Source: VBOC01 sp035635475 (lineage in GTDB: Bacteria > Bacteroidota > Ignavibacteria > UBA10030 > SZUA-254). Taken from it: 28,806 bases of DNA. The first letter of the stretch is position 1; each line of letters opens with the position of its first letter. Position numbers and translations under genes: made by a program. Of this stretch, positions 14,531 to 22,452 are shown piece by piece. The stretch lies in assembly GCA_035635475.1 (NCBI GenBank), contig DASQAZ010000105.1:1-28806 (forward strand), read 5' to 3'. The notes under the pieces are model-generated. The model was not told the origin of the DNA. It saw only the letters and a program-made list of their open reading frames with translations, and searched no databases.

Positions 14531-16189
14531 ATGACTGCCCCCACTCACGTGACGTTCGCGGAGTTTGTTTATCTGCTCCTCCTCACAACCACCGGAGTCT
14601 CCCTGAACCCGGTGAATGCAGCCGCAATCGCGCTCTCCTCGCTCCTGCCCGATGTCGACACGGCCGCGAGCTCGATCGGGAGGCTCGTGCCGGTTGTTTC
14701 GCTCAGGGTCGAGCGACGATTCGGGCACCGGACGATCACGCACTCCGCAATATTCATCGCCGGAATCGCGATCGTGACGCTCCCCCTTTCCGCGCTGAGC
14801 CCGGATCTCTATACGTGCATTATGGTCGGTTATGGATCCCATTCGTTTCTCGACACGATGACGGTGAACGGCGTCAAGCTCTTCTATCCGTTCTCTCCTG
14901 CAAAGTGCGTGTTCCCTCTGGAGGTGAATAATCCTCACCGCTACCGGATTCGCACAGGGGGGAAAATGGATAAGACCCTCGCGTTCATCTTCCTGCTCGG
15001 ATGCGTGCCGACATTCATCATCGCCTACCAGGGATACGAACGATTCATCCGCGTTACGCAGCATAATGTCGAAGCGGCGGTGCGGGATTACAATGAGTTC
15101 TCGAAAGATCATCTCGTCTTCGCGACTGTGAGCGCGTACAGCATGATCACGAAGGAGCCGCTTGGGGGAACCGTTGAAGTGGTCGGCGCACTCAATCCTC
15201 ATACATTGGTTTTCAGGGGCCGGGATGATCGCCTGCACACACTCGGCAGGGAGTTTCAGGCGGATTTCGTCGCGAAGAATGTCCTTTGCACCCGGGGCGC
15301 CCGAGCCTGGTCCACGGTGCGCGCCGTCGACCTGAGCAACTGTATGCTCTCGCAAATTGCCTCGATCGTCGACACCTCCGCGCAAATCTATCTTTTTGGC
15401 GACCTGTTCCCCATGGGAACCGTCTCCCTCCCGGAAAATATCAGAGTCTTCACCCCGATCTCCGGAGCCGCAGGCAGGATCCGGTTTAATTATGCGACGA
15501 TGGGCGACATAATGAATTCCAATCTTGAGGATGTTTTTGTTTCGAAGGGGATCCTGACCATCAAATCGATTGTGAAAGGAAGTCCGGCGATAAACCTCGA
15601 TACGGCGGGCGCATCCCTCACCGGATTGAATAATTATGTGCAGATCGGAGCGGTCGCCGAACCAAAGGAATCGTTAGTCGTGCTGAAGCAAAAAGGCGAT
15701 ACGGTCAGGGAAGGGGAGGTCGTCCTCCGCAAGAGCCTTGTCCGTTTTTTCGGCGCGCAAATCAAGCTGCTCAAAGAACAGATTTCGGGTTTAGAGGGTC
15801 AGTCGGCGGCCGCATTATCCGGCATAGATCGCCGTCTGGCCGATGCGAGAGAGGCGTCAAGGATCGACTCTGTGGAATGTGCCCACACGCTCGAGCTGTT
15901 TCGGAACGGATTCGTCTCACGCGACGCCGTTGACCTGTGCGGTTTGAAAGAGCAGAAGGGGAGAAGAGCTTTTTCGGAATTGAGCATGTCGAAAACCGCG
16001 CGCGTTTCAAGATCGCTGCTGGAGGTTCAACGGATCAATCTCAGGATCGAGGAATTGGCGGCGAAGGAGGCTGCCGCCGAACGCGGGTCGGAAGTGCGGT
16101 CACCCGTCGACGGCGTCCTGGTTGACATCCGCCTGATCCCCAGGAATGAGAAAACACAAATCGCAATTGTCATCAGGCGGTCCCGCTGA
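14531..16189 (+). CDS. Fusion: YdjM-type membrane metal-dependent hydrolase plus membrane-fusion-protein-like C-terminus
   Basis: The 552-residue product has two parts. Residues 1-170 match the YdjM/DUF457 inner-membrane family: His6 (TAPTHVTF), DVD at 41-43 (SLLPDVDTAASS), the HRTITHS motif at 66-72, and GSHSFLDT (His104, Asp108), among hydrophobic helices (about 10-36, 73-90, 93-110, 148-166). Family members are predicted metal-dependent hydrolases of unknown substrate. The C-terminus (about 380-552) looks like a periplasmic adaptor: a lipoyl-like half (LVVLKQKGDTVREGEVVLRK), coiled-coil helices (about 405-515), then the second half (RSPVDGVLVDIRLI). Residues 175-375 are a mixed soluble domain of unknown type. 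The adaptor part would contact the TolC-like protein encoded upstream. I know of no such fusion. It starts 22 bases after the previous stop, without a strong ribosome site. Confidence 0.75.
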   Translation: MTAPTHVTFAEFVYLLLLTTTGVSLNPVNAAAIALSSLLPDVDTAASSIGRLVPVVSLRVERRFGHRTITHSAIFIAGIAIVTLPLSALSPDLYTCIMVGYGSHSFLDTMTVNGVKLFYPFSPAKCVFPLEVNNPHRYRIRTGGKMDKTLAFIFLLGCVPTFIIAYQGYERFIRVTQHNVEAAVRDYNEFSKDHLVFATVSAYSMITKEPLGGTVEVVGALNPHTLVFRGRDDRLHTLGREFQADFVAKNVLCTRGARAWSTVRAVDLSNCMLSQIASIVDTSAQIYLFGDLFPMGTVSLPENIRVFTPISGAAGRIRFNYATMGDIMNSNLEDVFVSKGILTIKSIVKGSPAINLDTAGASLTGLNNYVQIGAVAEPKESLVVLKQKGDTVREGEVVLRKSLVRFFGAQIKLLKEQISGLEGQSAAALSGIDRRLADAREASRIDSVECAHTLELFRNGFVSRDAVDLCGLKEQKGRRAFSELSMSKTARVSRSLLEVQRINLRIEELAAKEAAAERGSEVRSPVDGVLVDIRLIPRNEKTQIAIVIRRSR

Positions 16190-16207
16190 TGATCGAGCCC
16201 TTCGGCC

Positions 16208-17017
16208 GTGCCCTATCGTTGCTCAAACTGCCGGCGGACCCACCCCGCGTTCCACCTTTCTTGCCCTGATTGCGGCGCATGGAACGCACTTCTCAGCATC
16301 GCAGAAGAATTCGGCGCCGGTGATTCCCTTCCGGTTGCTCTCCCCGACGTCGAAGGAATCCCCCCTCCCCGAACGCAGACCAAGATTGATCCGTTTGATC
16401 GCCTGCTCGGAGGAGGCTTCGTCCCCGGAAGCTCCGTCCTACTGATCGGAACGCCGGGGGCCGGGAAATCGACCCTCGTACTCCAACTCCTAAGAAACAT
16501 CGATGCCCCCTCGCTGTACGTGACGGGTGAGGAATCGGTTCAACAGTTGAAACTCCGCGCGAATCGGCTGGAGATCAATTCGCACAAGGTATTTCTTCTG
16601 TTCGAGACGAATGTCAGGAGGATCATCGGCCACATCGAGCGGCTGCATCCCGCCATCCTGGTGATCGATTCCATCCAGGCGATGTACACTGATCTGTCGG
16701 GGGCCGCGGCCGGCAGCGCGCCGCAGATACGCAAATCCGTCTACGCTCTTCGGCGCTCTGCACACCGGAAGGGTTTCATCCTCCTCGTCGTCGGACAGGT
16801 GACAAAACAACGGGGAGCGGCCGGCCCCAAACTTCTGGAACATGCGGTCGACGTGGTTCTTTATCTCGAAGAGGGCGAGGGCAGCGGCAATCGCAGAATC
16901 CTCTATGCCTCGAAGAACAGGTTCGGTTCCACATTGAACCGCTGCCTCCTTTCGATGACGGAGTCCGGGCTCCTGTTTTCACCCGCCGCCGGAGCCCGGG
17001 GTGCTGAGATCACATGA
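16208..17017 (+). CDS. RadA/Sms-like RecA-fold ATPase lacking the Lon-like domain
   Basis: This 269-residue protein aligns by eye with the first half of RadA (Sms). It has the N-terminal zinc finger (Cys5-x2-Cys8 and Cys19-x2-Cys22), Walker A GTPGAGKST (81-89), the glutamates of TGEES (about 106-110), Walker B ILVIDS (150-155), GQVTK (196-200) and the RadA-specific KNRFG motif (236-240). RadA is a hexameric helicase-like ATPase for branch migration in recombination and DNA uptake; full-length proteins are about 450 residues with a C-terminal Lon-like domain. Here the protein stops about 30 residues after KNRFG, so that domain is absent. It is therefore a paralogue or a shortened derivative, not a simple housekeeping radA. 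GTG 16208 is the only start available after the in-frame stop; its ribosome site is poor. The TGA overlaps the ATG of the next gene. Confidence 0.85.
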   Translation: MPYRCSNCRRTHPAFHLSCPDCGAWNALLSIAEEFGAGDSLPVALPDVEGIPPPRTQTKIDPFDRLLGGGFVPGSSVLLIGTPGAGKSTLVLQLLRNIDAPSLYVTGEESVQQLKLRANRLEINSHKVFLLFETNVRRIIGHIERLHPAILVIDSIQAMYTDLSGAAAGSAPQIRKSVYALRRSAHRKGFILLVVGQVTKQRGAAGPKLLEHAVDVVLYLEEGEGSGNRRILYASKNRFGSTLNRCLLSMTESGLLFSPAAGARGAEIT

Positions 17018-18030
17018 CCGGCTCCGGTTCGGCCGCGGACCTGCGGCACGACACGGCGTTCTTCGGACGAGGCGAAGAGTTATACCAGCTTGTCGGGAAT
17101 CTCCAACGGGGCCGTCATACGCTGATTCTCGGCGAGAAGGGAATCGGAAAGAGCCGGCTCATTTTGGAGGCGAAGTGGATAATCTCAGGGCGCACGAGGA
17201 GAATCGACTTTTCGGCATTCATCATGACGAAGCTTCACACTCGCCTGGGCGTCCAGATCGACCCGGACCAGTACAAGGTGATCTCGATCGAGCATTCGAG
17301 CCCCCTCGGGGCATGTTTAAGGGAAATGAGCGAGACGCTCTATTATAACGGCGACCTCCGGCTCGAGCTCGACGAGGATCGCATGGATTGGGCCGCGGTG
17401 AAGAAACGATTATCGGGTTTGGGGAGCGCGGGATTGCAAACTGCGGTCTTCGAAGGGATATCCGGTTCCAAAAAGCCCTATCTTATTCTCTTTGATAATC
17501 TGGATAGAATTTCCCCGAGCCAGCAGGCCTTCTTGGAGGCGCTGTTGAACATCGCCGTGCTCTGTGCAGCGGTTGTCGAGATGAAGGAACACTTCGTCTT
17601 CAGGCGCATCTGGGCATCGTTCGCAAAGGTCACGCTGGAGCCGCTCCCGGAGCCCGTCTGCGTCGACCTGATCAATTACTTTTTCGAACACTATCCCCTG
17701 CACGTCATCGATCCGGCCCTCTATCGCAGAGAGATCCTGAAATCGGCCAACGGAAATCCGTTTCACATCAGGAACATGTTGTGGCATGGTTCGCGGGAAA
17801 AGTATGTCGACGCCGAAGAAATCCGGAAACTGCGGCAGGTCGACGAGGGGCATTACTTCAACATGGGCCCGATCTATATTTTCGGCGCGGCGATGTTCAC
17901 GCTGTTCAAAATCTTCTCGATCGGTTCCGACAACAGGGAGTTTTACATCTATTTCTCGGCTCTCGGATTTCTCGCCTACCTCGTATTCAGGGTATTCAGG
18001 GCCTTCTTCCTCTTCCGCCCACAAAAATAG
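17014..18030 (+). CDS. AAA/ORC-like P-loop ATPase with C-terminal membrane tail
   Basis: This 338-residue protein overlaps the RadA-like gene by four bases (ATGA). It opens with an ORC/AAA-type entry motif (FFGRGEELYQL, 16-26), Walker A GEKGIGKS (40-47) and Walker B YLILFDNLDRIS (about 156-167, Asp161). The helical lid contains KSANGNPFHIRNML. Two hydrophobic segments close the protein (about 286-305 and 313-333, FYIYFSALGFLAYLVFRVF), so it is probably held at the inner membrane with the ATPase in the cytoplasm. Related AAA/NACHT-like P-loop proteins occur in defence, toxin and replication loci; I cannot assign one. It is the last gene of the operon and precedes a strong hairpin. Confidence 0.8.
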   Translation: MTGSGSAADLRHDTAFFGRGEELYQLVGNLQRGRHTLILGEKGIGKSRLILEAKWIISGRTRRIDFSAFIMTKLHTRLGVQIDPDQYKVISIEHSSPLGACLREMSETLYYNGDLRLELDEDRMDWAAVKKRLSGLGSAGLQTAVFEGISGSKKPYLILFDNLDRISPSQQAFLEALLNIAVLCAAVVEMKEHFVFRRIWASFAKVTLEPLPEPVCVDLINYFFEHYPLHVIDPALYRREILKSANGNPFHIRNMLWHGSREKYVDAEEIRKLRQVDEGHYFNMGPIYIFGAAMFTLFKIFSIGSDNREFYIYFSALGFLAYLVFRVFRAFFLFRPQK

Positions 18031-18131
18031 CTTTGCAAAAATATAGCCCAATACTTTACCGTCGTTTTGCCACGCCGTGTGTACTTCATTCACATAGGTG
18101 ATTACTCATCGTGGTGGATGAGAGGTACGTT

Positions 18132-18157
18132 AAGGGGCAGCCCAAAGGCTGCCCCTT
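18132..18157. terminator. Bidirectional hairpin terminator
   Basis: AAGGGGCAGCC (18132-18142) and GGCTGCCCCTT (18147-18157) form a perfect 11-bp stem around the loop CAAA. It lies about 100 bases after the last gene of the plus-strand operon and about 60 bases from the end of the minus-strand HEAT operon. Convergent genes often share such a symmetric hairpin. The flanking T/A tracts are short (TTT on the plus strand). Confidence 0.75.
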
Positions 18158-18216
18158 TGCATGTGTGTGGCGAGCTTTGCCGCCTTCCCAGGGCGACTCG
18201 CCATCTTGCGGCAATA

Positions 18217-19374
18217 TCAGGGGCGGACAATCTTGATCAACGCCTCGATCGCGCGATCGTCATCGCATTGGCCGAGCCAGAACACGGCCTCCTTCCGGAC
18301 TTTGGGATTGGGATGAGTCTTCGCGATCTTGATGATGTATTCCACGCCGCTCCCGTCTGGCAACTGTGTGAGCGCGAACAGAGCGCTCTTCTGCACATCC
18401 GTATCGTCGCCGGAGAAGGCGATGTCGTTCAACGTCGCGATTGCTTTCTCCGAAGCTCTCTGACCGAGCCAGAACGCGGCTTCTTCCCGGACTTTCTTGC
18501 CCGAATTCTTCCGTGCAAGCTTTATCAAGGCGTCCACTCCCCGGTCTCCTTCCATCTGGCCGATCCCGAAGATTGCTTTTTTGCGGACGCTTTCTGAACG
18601 GTCGGTTTCTGCCGCTTCTATGAGGACTTTCAGCGCCTCGTCGGTGTCCATTTGCCCGAGCCAGAAAGCAGCTTCCTCTCTTACTTTGTCTGCCTCCGAA
18701 CCCGTGAGAATGTCATGCAAAAACGAGAGAACATTCGACGACGGCGCGTGGAGGCCGATGGCCTCCACGGCGTGTTCCTTGACCCTGGAGGATCGGGTTC
18801 CCTCAAAGCGCGATTTCAGAAATGCGATGCTTTCTATGTCATCAGCCCCTCCCACCCAGATCAGGGGATCCCCCTCAAGGTCAACGTGAAGCGAGAGATT
18901 CGTCACCTTAATCTGATCGGTTTCGCCGGCAGCAGAAATGTGAAAGAGAATGCCGATCTCTTTCATGACCTTATGCCGCCGGCTGTCCATATCACCCACA
19001 AACGTGACCCCGTCCGTAACGGTGAAATTGCCCGATGTTCGCTCACGGGAAACGTCCACCTGTTCTCGCCCGGTCAGCAGCTCGCCCAGGGAAGGCTTAT
19101 TTCTCCTCGTATCGGAATAGAACGACCCGATGAATGAATTCTCCGGCATGAGTCTCTGGATGCTGTAGGCGATCCAGTACCCCTTGCCGAACCCTCTTTT
19201 CTTCGCTTCGTCGACGGCCCCCTTCCAGCGCTGTGCGAGTCCGGGTGTTTCGGGAGCAAGCGATCGGGTCGAATCCGGATAACGAACGATCATCTGCGCG
19301 GGGAGGCGCAGGGGCCCGGCAGCGACGAGCAGTGTGCAGAGAGCCCAGAAGAGCCGCGGTAACCTCCCGCCCAT
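18217..19374 (-). CDS. Exported HEAT-repeat protein (second, shorter)
   Basis: This 385-residue protein starts with a Sec signal (about 5-27, LFWALCTLLVAAGPLRLPAQ). A non-repeat region of about 160 residues follows, and then five or more HEAT/PBS-lyase-like repeats of about 31 residues from about 200 to the end. They carry the recurring core VREEAAFWLGQ (also VRKKAIFGIGQ and VRKEAVFWLGQ). Such repeats bind proteins; no catalytic motif is seen. It is the last gene of the ECF operon, three bases after the previous gene, with AAGGAG before the ATG. It probably acts in the periplasm or on the cell surface in the same process as the larger HEAT protein. No substrate or partner is known. Confidence 0.85.
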   Translation of the reverse strand: MGGRLPRLFWALCTLLVAAGPLRLPAQMIVRYPDSTRSLAPETPGLAQRWKGAVDEAKKRGFGKGYWIAYSIQRLMPENSFIGSFYSDTRRNKPSLGELLTGREQVDVSRERTSGNFTVTDGVTFVGDMDSRRHKVMKEIGILFHISAAGETDQIKVTNLSLHVDLEGDPLIWVGGADDIESIAFLKSRFEGTRSSRVKEHAVEAIGLHAPSSNVLSFLHDILTGSEADKVREEAAFWLGQMDTDEALKVLIEAAETDRSESVRKKAIFGIGQMEGDRGVDALIKLARKNSGKKVREEAAFWLGQRASEKAIATLNDIAFSGDDTDVQKSALFALTQLPDGSGVEYIIKIAKTHPNPKVRKEAVFWLGQCDDDRAIEALIKIVRP

Positions 19375-19377
19375 GGC

Positions 19378-20973
19378 TCACTCCTTTCCCTTCGGTTTCA
19401 TCTCAAGGATTTCAAGAAGAGCCGCGCGGGCTTTATCGGTTCCAATCTGTCCGAGCGCGTTCACCGCAGTGCTTCGCACCCGCTTATTTCCGCCATTCCT
19501 CGCTATGTCAGTCAGGATCGGTACGGCTTCATCGCTCCCGGTGTTCCCGAGCGCATTCACTGCGGCTAATTGCAGTTCAGGATCGGTCTCTTCTTTGGCG
19601 CACGTTCCCAACACTTTGATGGCCGCTGGATCGTCGCTATTGTTGCCGATTTGGTACAGCGCCTGTTTTCGCACCTCGGGCTCCTTCGCCTTGCGGACGA
19701 TGTCGAGCATCAGGCCGGCGTCGTGTCCTCCGCTCAGGTTTCCGAGTGCGAAGACGGCAGTCTTGGCGACCTTCTCGTTTGTGCTTGTCAGTGCGATCTG
19801 GGCGAGAAACTTCTTCGGCCCATCTCCTCCCACATTGCCGAGACTGTAGAGAGCGGCCTCTTGCACTTTTGGATCCTTGCTTTGTCCGGCGATTTCTTCG
19901 AGGGCGCCTATCGCACCTTCGCCTCCGACATTTCCCAACGCATACGCTGCCGCCTTACTCAGCTCATCGTCAGGGTCGTTCATTGCCGCATCCTTCAGCG
20001 CCGAAACCGAGACCGCGTTTCCCTGATTTCCCAGGGCATACATTGCCGCCTTCCTTACCTCGAGGTCGACCGCCTCTTTGAGCACGCGCCGGAGTTCCCG
20101 CGAAGCCACGTCCGTTGAGATATTGCCGATCGCATTTGCCGCCGCCTTCGCCAGCGTCACATCCGCGTCAGTACGGGCGATTTCTCCGAGGAACGTAGCG
20201 GCCGAATCGCCCTCGGTGTTTCCCAGCGTATAAAGCGCGGCAGTGCGCAATTCAGCTTTGGCTTTTGATCGGACGACTTGCTTCAATGCGTCTACCGACT
20301 CCGGCCCGTCGCTGTTGCCGATGGCATAGATTGCATCCTTCTGCACCTTCGTGCTGGGGTCCTTCAGGGCAATTTCCCCGAGCTTCTTCCTGCTTGCCGG
20401 TGAATCGAAGTTGCCGAGGATGTAAACGATTTTGCTGCGGAAGTTGTCGCTCGGCATCTGATCGTACAGAGAGACGATGGAGGCGTACGCCTTTTCGCTT
20501 CCCATGTTTCCGAGCGCGTACAGCGCCGCAAGTTTCACGTCCTCATCGGCCGTATCGTTCAACCCCTTGACGATTTCCCCGTACTCCGGCTTACCTTCGC
20601 GGTCGAGTTGATAGGCGATGCGGACCATGTTCGAGTTTGCGTCGTTCACCCACTTGCTCTTTGGATACGATTTAATGAAGTCGCGATAACAACCAAAGAC
20701 CTGTTCCTTGTCTTCTCCAATCTTATCGCGGGTGTAGCAATACCAGTAGCTCGCCGCATCGAGCAGACTGCTTTTCTGGTACTTTTTGATCAGGCCCGCA
20801 AAGGCTTTTTGAGCGTCGGACCACTTCTCATCCAGGATGTCATTGTAGGCCTTCTCGTACGCTTTTGCCGCCGTCTCCTGGGCGCGGGACTGGGAATGGA
20901 TGAGGAGCACGCAGGCTATAACGGCGAGCGGCAGAAACGTGAGCGGTTGCATTCTTCGAGTTCGTGTTTGCAT
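19378..20973 (-). CDS. Exported TPR-like and HEAT-repeat protein
   Basis: This 531-residue protein has a Sec signal (about 8-31, LTFLPLAVIACVLLIHSQSRAQ). Next is a TPR-like segment (about 36-125) with paired helices such as AAKAYEKAYNDILDEKWSDA and LIKKYQKSSLLDAASYWYC, as in YbgF-like periplasmic proteins. About twelve HEAT repeats of roughly 31 residues follow (about 130-525), each with a core like AAxYALGNxG. The protein is a predicted periplasmic scaffold. It is cotranscribed with the ECF sigma and anti-sigma genes, starts 15 bases after the anti-sigma stop with GGAG seven bases before ATG, and may be an effector or sensor of the stress response. A second in-frame ATG lies seven codons downstream (MQPLTF) and could be the true start. 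Confidence 0.88.
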   Translation of the reverse strand: MQTRTRRMQPLTFLPLAVIACVLLIHSQSRAQETAAKAYEKAYNDILDEKWSDAQKAFAGLIKKYQKSSLLDAASYWYCYTRDKIGEDKEQVFGCYRDFIKSYPKSKWVNDANSNMVRIAYQLDREGKPEYGEIVKGLNDTADEDVKLAALYALGNMGSEKAYASIVSLYDQMPSDNFRSKIVYILGNFDSPASRKKLGEIALKDPSTKVQKDAIYAIGNSDGPESVDALKQVVRSKAKAELRTAALYTLGNTEGDSAATFLGEIARTDADVTLAKAAANAIGNISTDVASRELRRVLKEAVDLEVRKAAMYALGNQGNAVSVSALKDAAMNDPDDELSKAAAYALGNVGGEGAIGALEEIAGQSKDPKVQEAALYSLGNVGGDGPKKFLAQIALTSTNEKVAKTAVFALGNLSGGHDAGLMLDIVRKAKEPEVRKQALYQIGNNSDDPAAIKVLGTCAKEETDPELQLAAVNALGNTGSDEAVPILTDIARNGGNKRVRSTAVNALGQIGTDKARAALLEILEMKPKGKE

Positions 20974-20988
20974 TGAGATTCTCCAGGT

Positions 20989-21813
20989 TTACAGATTGGT
21001 TTTCTTCGATTGATTCGGCGGAGACCGGCGGGCGATGGCGCGCATTTCCTCGAGATTGATTTTGAGGAGAATCGACCTCTGGTCGACCCCTTTCTGCACA
21101 AGTTCGATCGCCGGGACTCCCGGTTTCACATCGATGTTAGCGAGTTGCAGCAGTATGACTTCAAGATCCTGAATGAGCCGGCGCATCTGCTGCTGGTCCG
21201 GTCTGTTCAGCGCCACCGTGAGGACGTTCGCTTGCTGAATGAGTTCTCGCGATACCTCCTGATTCCGGCTCAGATCGAGTGAAGAGCGGTGCTCTTCGTC
21301 GAGATTGGTGAGGCCGATGAGCAAGTTCTTCGAACGTTCCAGGTAAGCGACCGCCTGATCCGAAGTGCTGTCCTCATCCGGCGTCGGGCCGGTACTCAAT
21401 AGATGCTCATCGTTCCGTGGAACTCCGGGCGGCGGGCCGCCGAAATATGTCCGCCCAAGATAGACTCCGACCGCCATCAGAAGCACCGCAGCGATGCCGT
21501 AGGCCCATGCGGGAACGCGGGCGGGGCGACCGGGATACGAAGCTCCACTTGCAACGGCCGGGCGTGATTTCTTGTCGTCGGCAGGAAACCTGGCGTTGAG
21601 CCGATCCCAGTACGACTCCAGGAAGTCGCGGTTTGGCTGTGGCTGGATGCGCTGATTCATAATCTGAAGCGTTGCCTGCAATGCTTCGAACTCCGTCCTG
21701 CAGCTCGGGCATGAGGCTAGGTGTGCGGCGAATTCATTTTGCAAGCCCGGCGCCAGCTCGCTATACAGGGCCTCCGGGAAAAGTTCCCGGCTCCGTTCAC
21801 ACGTCATCATCAT
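20989..21813 (-). CDS. Transmembrane zinc-finger anti-sigma factor
   Basis: This protein of 274 residues begins with an anti-sigma zinc-finger (ZAS, zf-HC2): Cys5, then His31-x3-Cys35-x2-Cys38 (HLASCPSC). A single membrane helix follows (about 100-124, VPAWAYGIAAVLLMAVGVYLG). The C-terminal part (about 150-270) is helical and outside the inner membrane. In this family the N-terminal domain holds the ECF sigma factor inactive in the cytoplasm, and a signal reaching the outer part frees it. The ATG overlaps the sigma gene stop (ATGA), preceded by GGAGGG, so the sigma and anti-sigma are made in a coupled ratio. Three ATG codons in a row make the exact start ambiguous by two residues. Confidence 0.9.
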   Translation of the reverse strand: MMMTCERSRELFPEALYSELAPGLQNEFAAHLASCPSCRTEFEALQATLQIMNQRIQPQPNRDFLESYWDRLNARFPADDKKSRPAVASGASYPGRPARVPAWAYGIAAVLLMAVGVYLGRTYFGGPPPGVPRNDEHLLSTGPTPDEDSTSDQAVAYLERSKNLLIGLTNLDEEHRSSLDLSRNQEVSRELIQQANVLTVALNRPDQQQMRRLIQDLEVILLQLANIDVKPGVPAIELVQKGVDQRSILLKINLEEMRAIARRSPPNQSKKTNL

Positions 21814-22427
21814 TGTCCCTCCAGTCCGATGTCTTTTTTGTAGAACGCCAGTTCACGACGCAGGCGCTGAAGAGCACGGAAAAGGTGTGACTTGACCGTT
21901 CCCTCGGCGATGTTCATCATCTCCGCGATTTCTTTCAGGGGCAAGTCGTGGTAGTGCCGCAGCGAGAACACCGCGCGTTCCTGCACGGGAAGGCGGTTGA
22001 GGGCCTGCTCGATATGCTGCTGAATCATGACCGACTCGGTTTCTCTATCGGGGCTGCTTGTGACCGGACTGCTTGCGGCGCGACTGCTTCGCGCGTCCGG
22101 GTGAGCGGATCCATCCGCCGTATCCTCGTAGCCGGTATCGTCCCTGTATTCCATTCGTTTTCTCGATTGCTTGTCCCGGTGATCCAGGCAGAGGTTAACC
22201 GTAATCCGGTAGAGCCATGTGCTCCATTTTGCCTCGCGCCTGAAACGAGTCAGTGAGCGGTACGCCCGGATGAAGACTTCCTGCGACAGATCCTCCGCGT
22301 CGTGATGGTTGCGGGTCATATCGTACGCAAGCCGGTAAACATCCACGTTCGAGCGTTCGACGAGCTGCCGAAAGGCCTCCCGGTCGCCCTGCTGAGCACG
22401 ATCGATCAGCAGCTGTTCATCGGTCAC
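21810..22427 (-). CDS. ECF-subfamily RNA polymerase sigma factor
   Basis: This 205-residue sigma factor has region 2 (about 25-90, with YDMTRNHHDAEDLSQEVFIR and the DNA-melting helix KWSTWLYRITVNLCLDHRDK), a long linker of about 40 residues rich in Ser, Thr and Asp, and region 4 (about 140-191, LNRLPVQERAVFSLRHYHDL then EIAEMMNIAEGTVKSHLFRA). It directs RNA polymerase to its own set of promoters when released by the anti-sigma factor encoded next. The GTG start at 22427 is backed by AAGGAG five bases upstream. An ECF-type promoter lies upstream, so the gene probably activates itself. The linker is longer than in small ECFs. Confidence 0.93.
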   Translation of the reverse strand: MTDEQLLIDRAQQGDREAFRQLVERSNVDVYRLAYDMTRNHHDAEDLSQEVFIRAYRSLTRFRREAKWSTWLYRITVNLCLDHRDKQSRKRMEYRDDTGYEDTADGSAHPDARSSRAASSPVTSSPDRETESVMIQQHIEQALNRLPVQERAVFSLRHYHDLPLKEIAEMMNIAEGTVKSHLFRALQRLRRELAFYKKDIGLEGQ

Positions 22428-22452
22428 TGGAGCTCCTTGTTTGCAATAATAA

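Noticed and set aside
14378..15385. 335-residue open frame on the minus strand
   Set aside because: It lies opposite the operon genes at 13981-16189, whose coding sense is supported by motifs and overlaps. Its composition is dominated by Arg, Glu, His and Gly, typical of the antisense of GC-rich genes, with no domain or signal.
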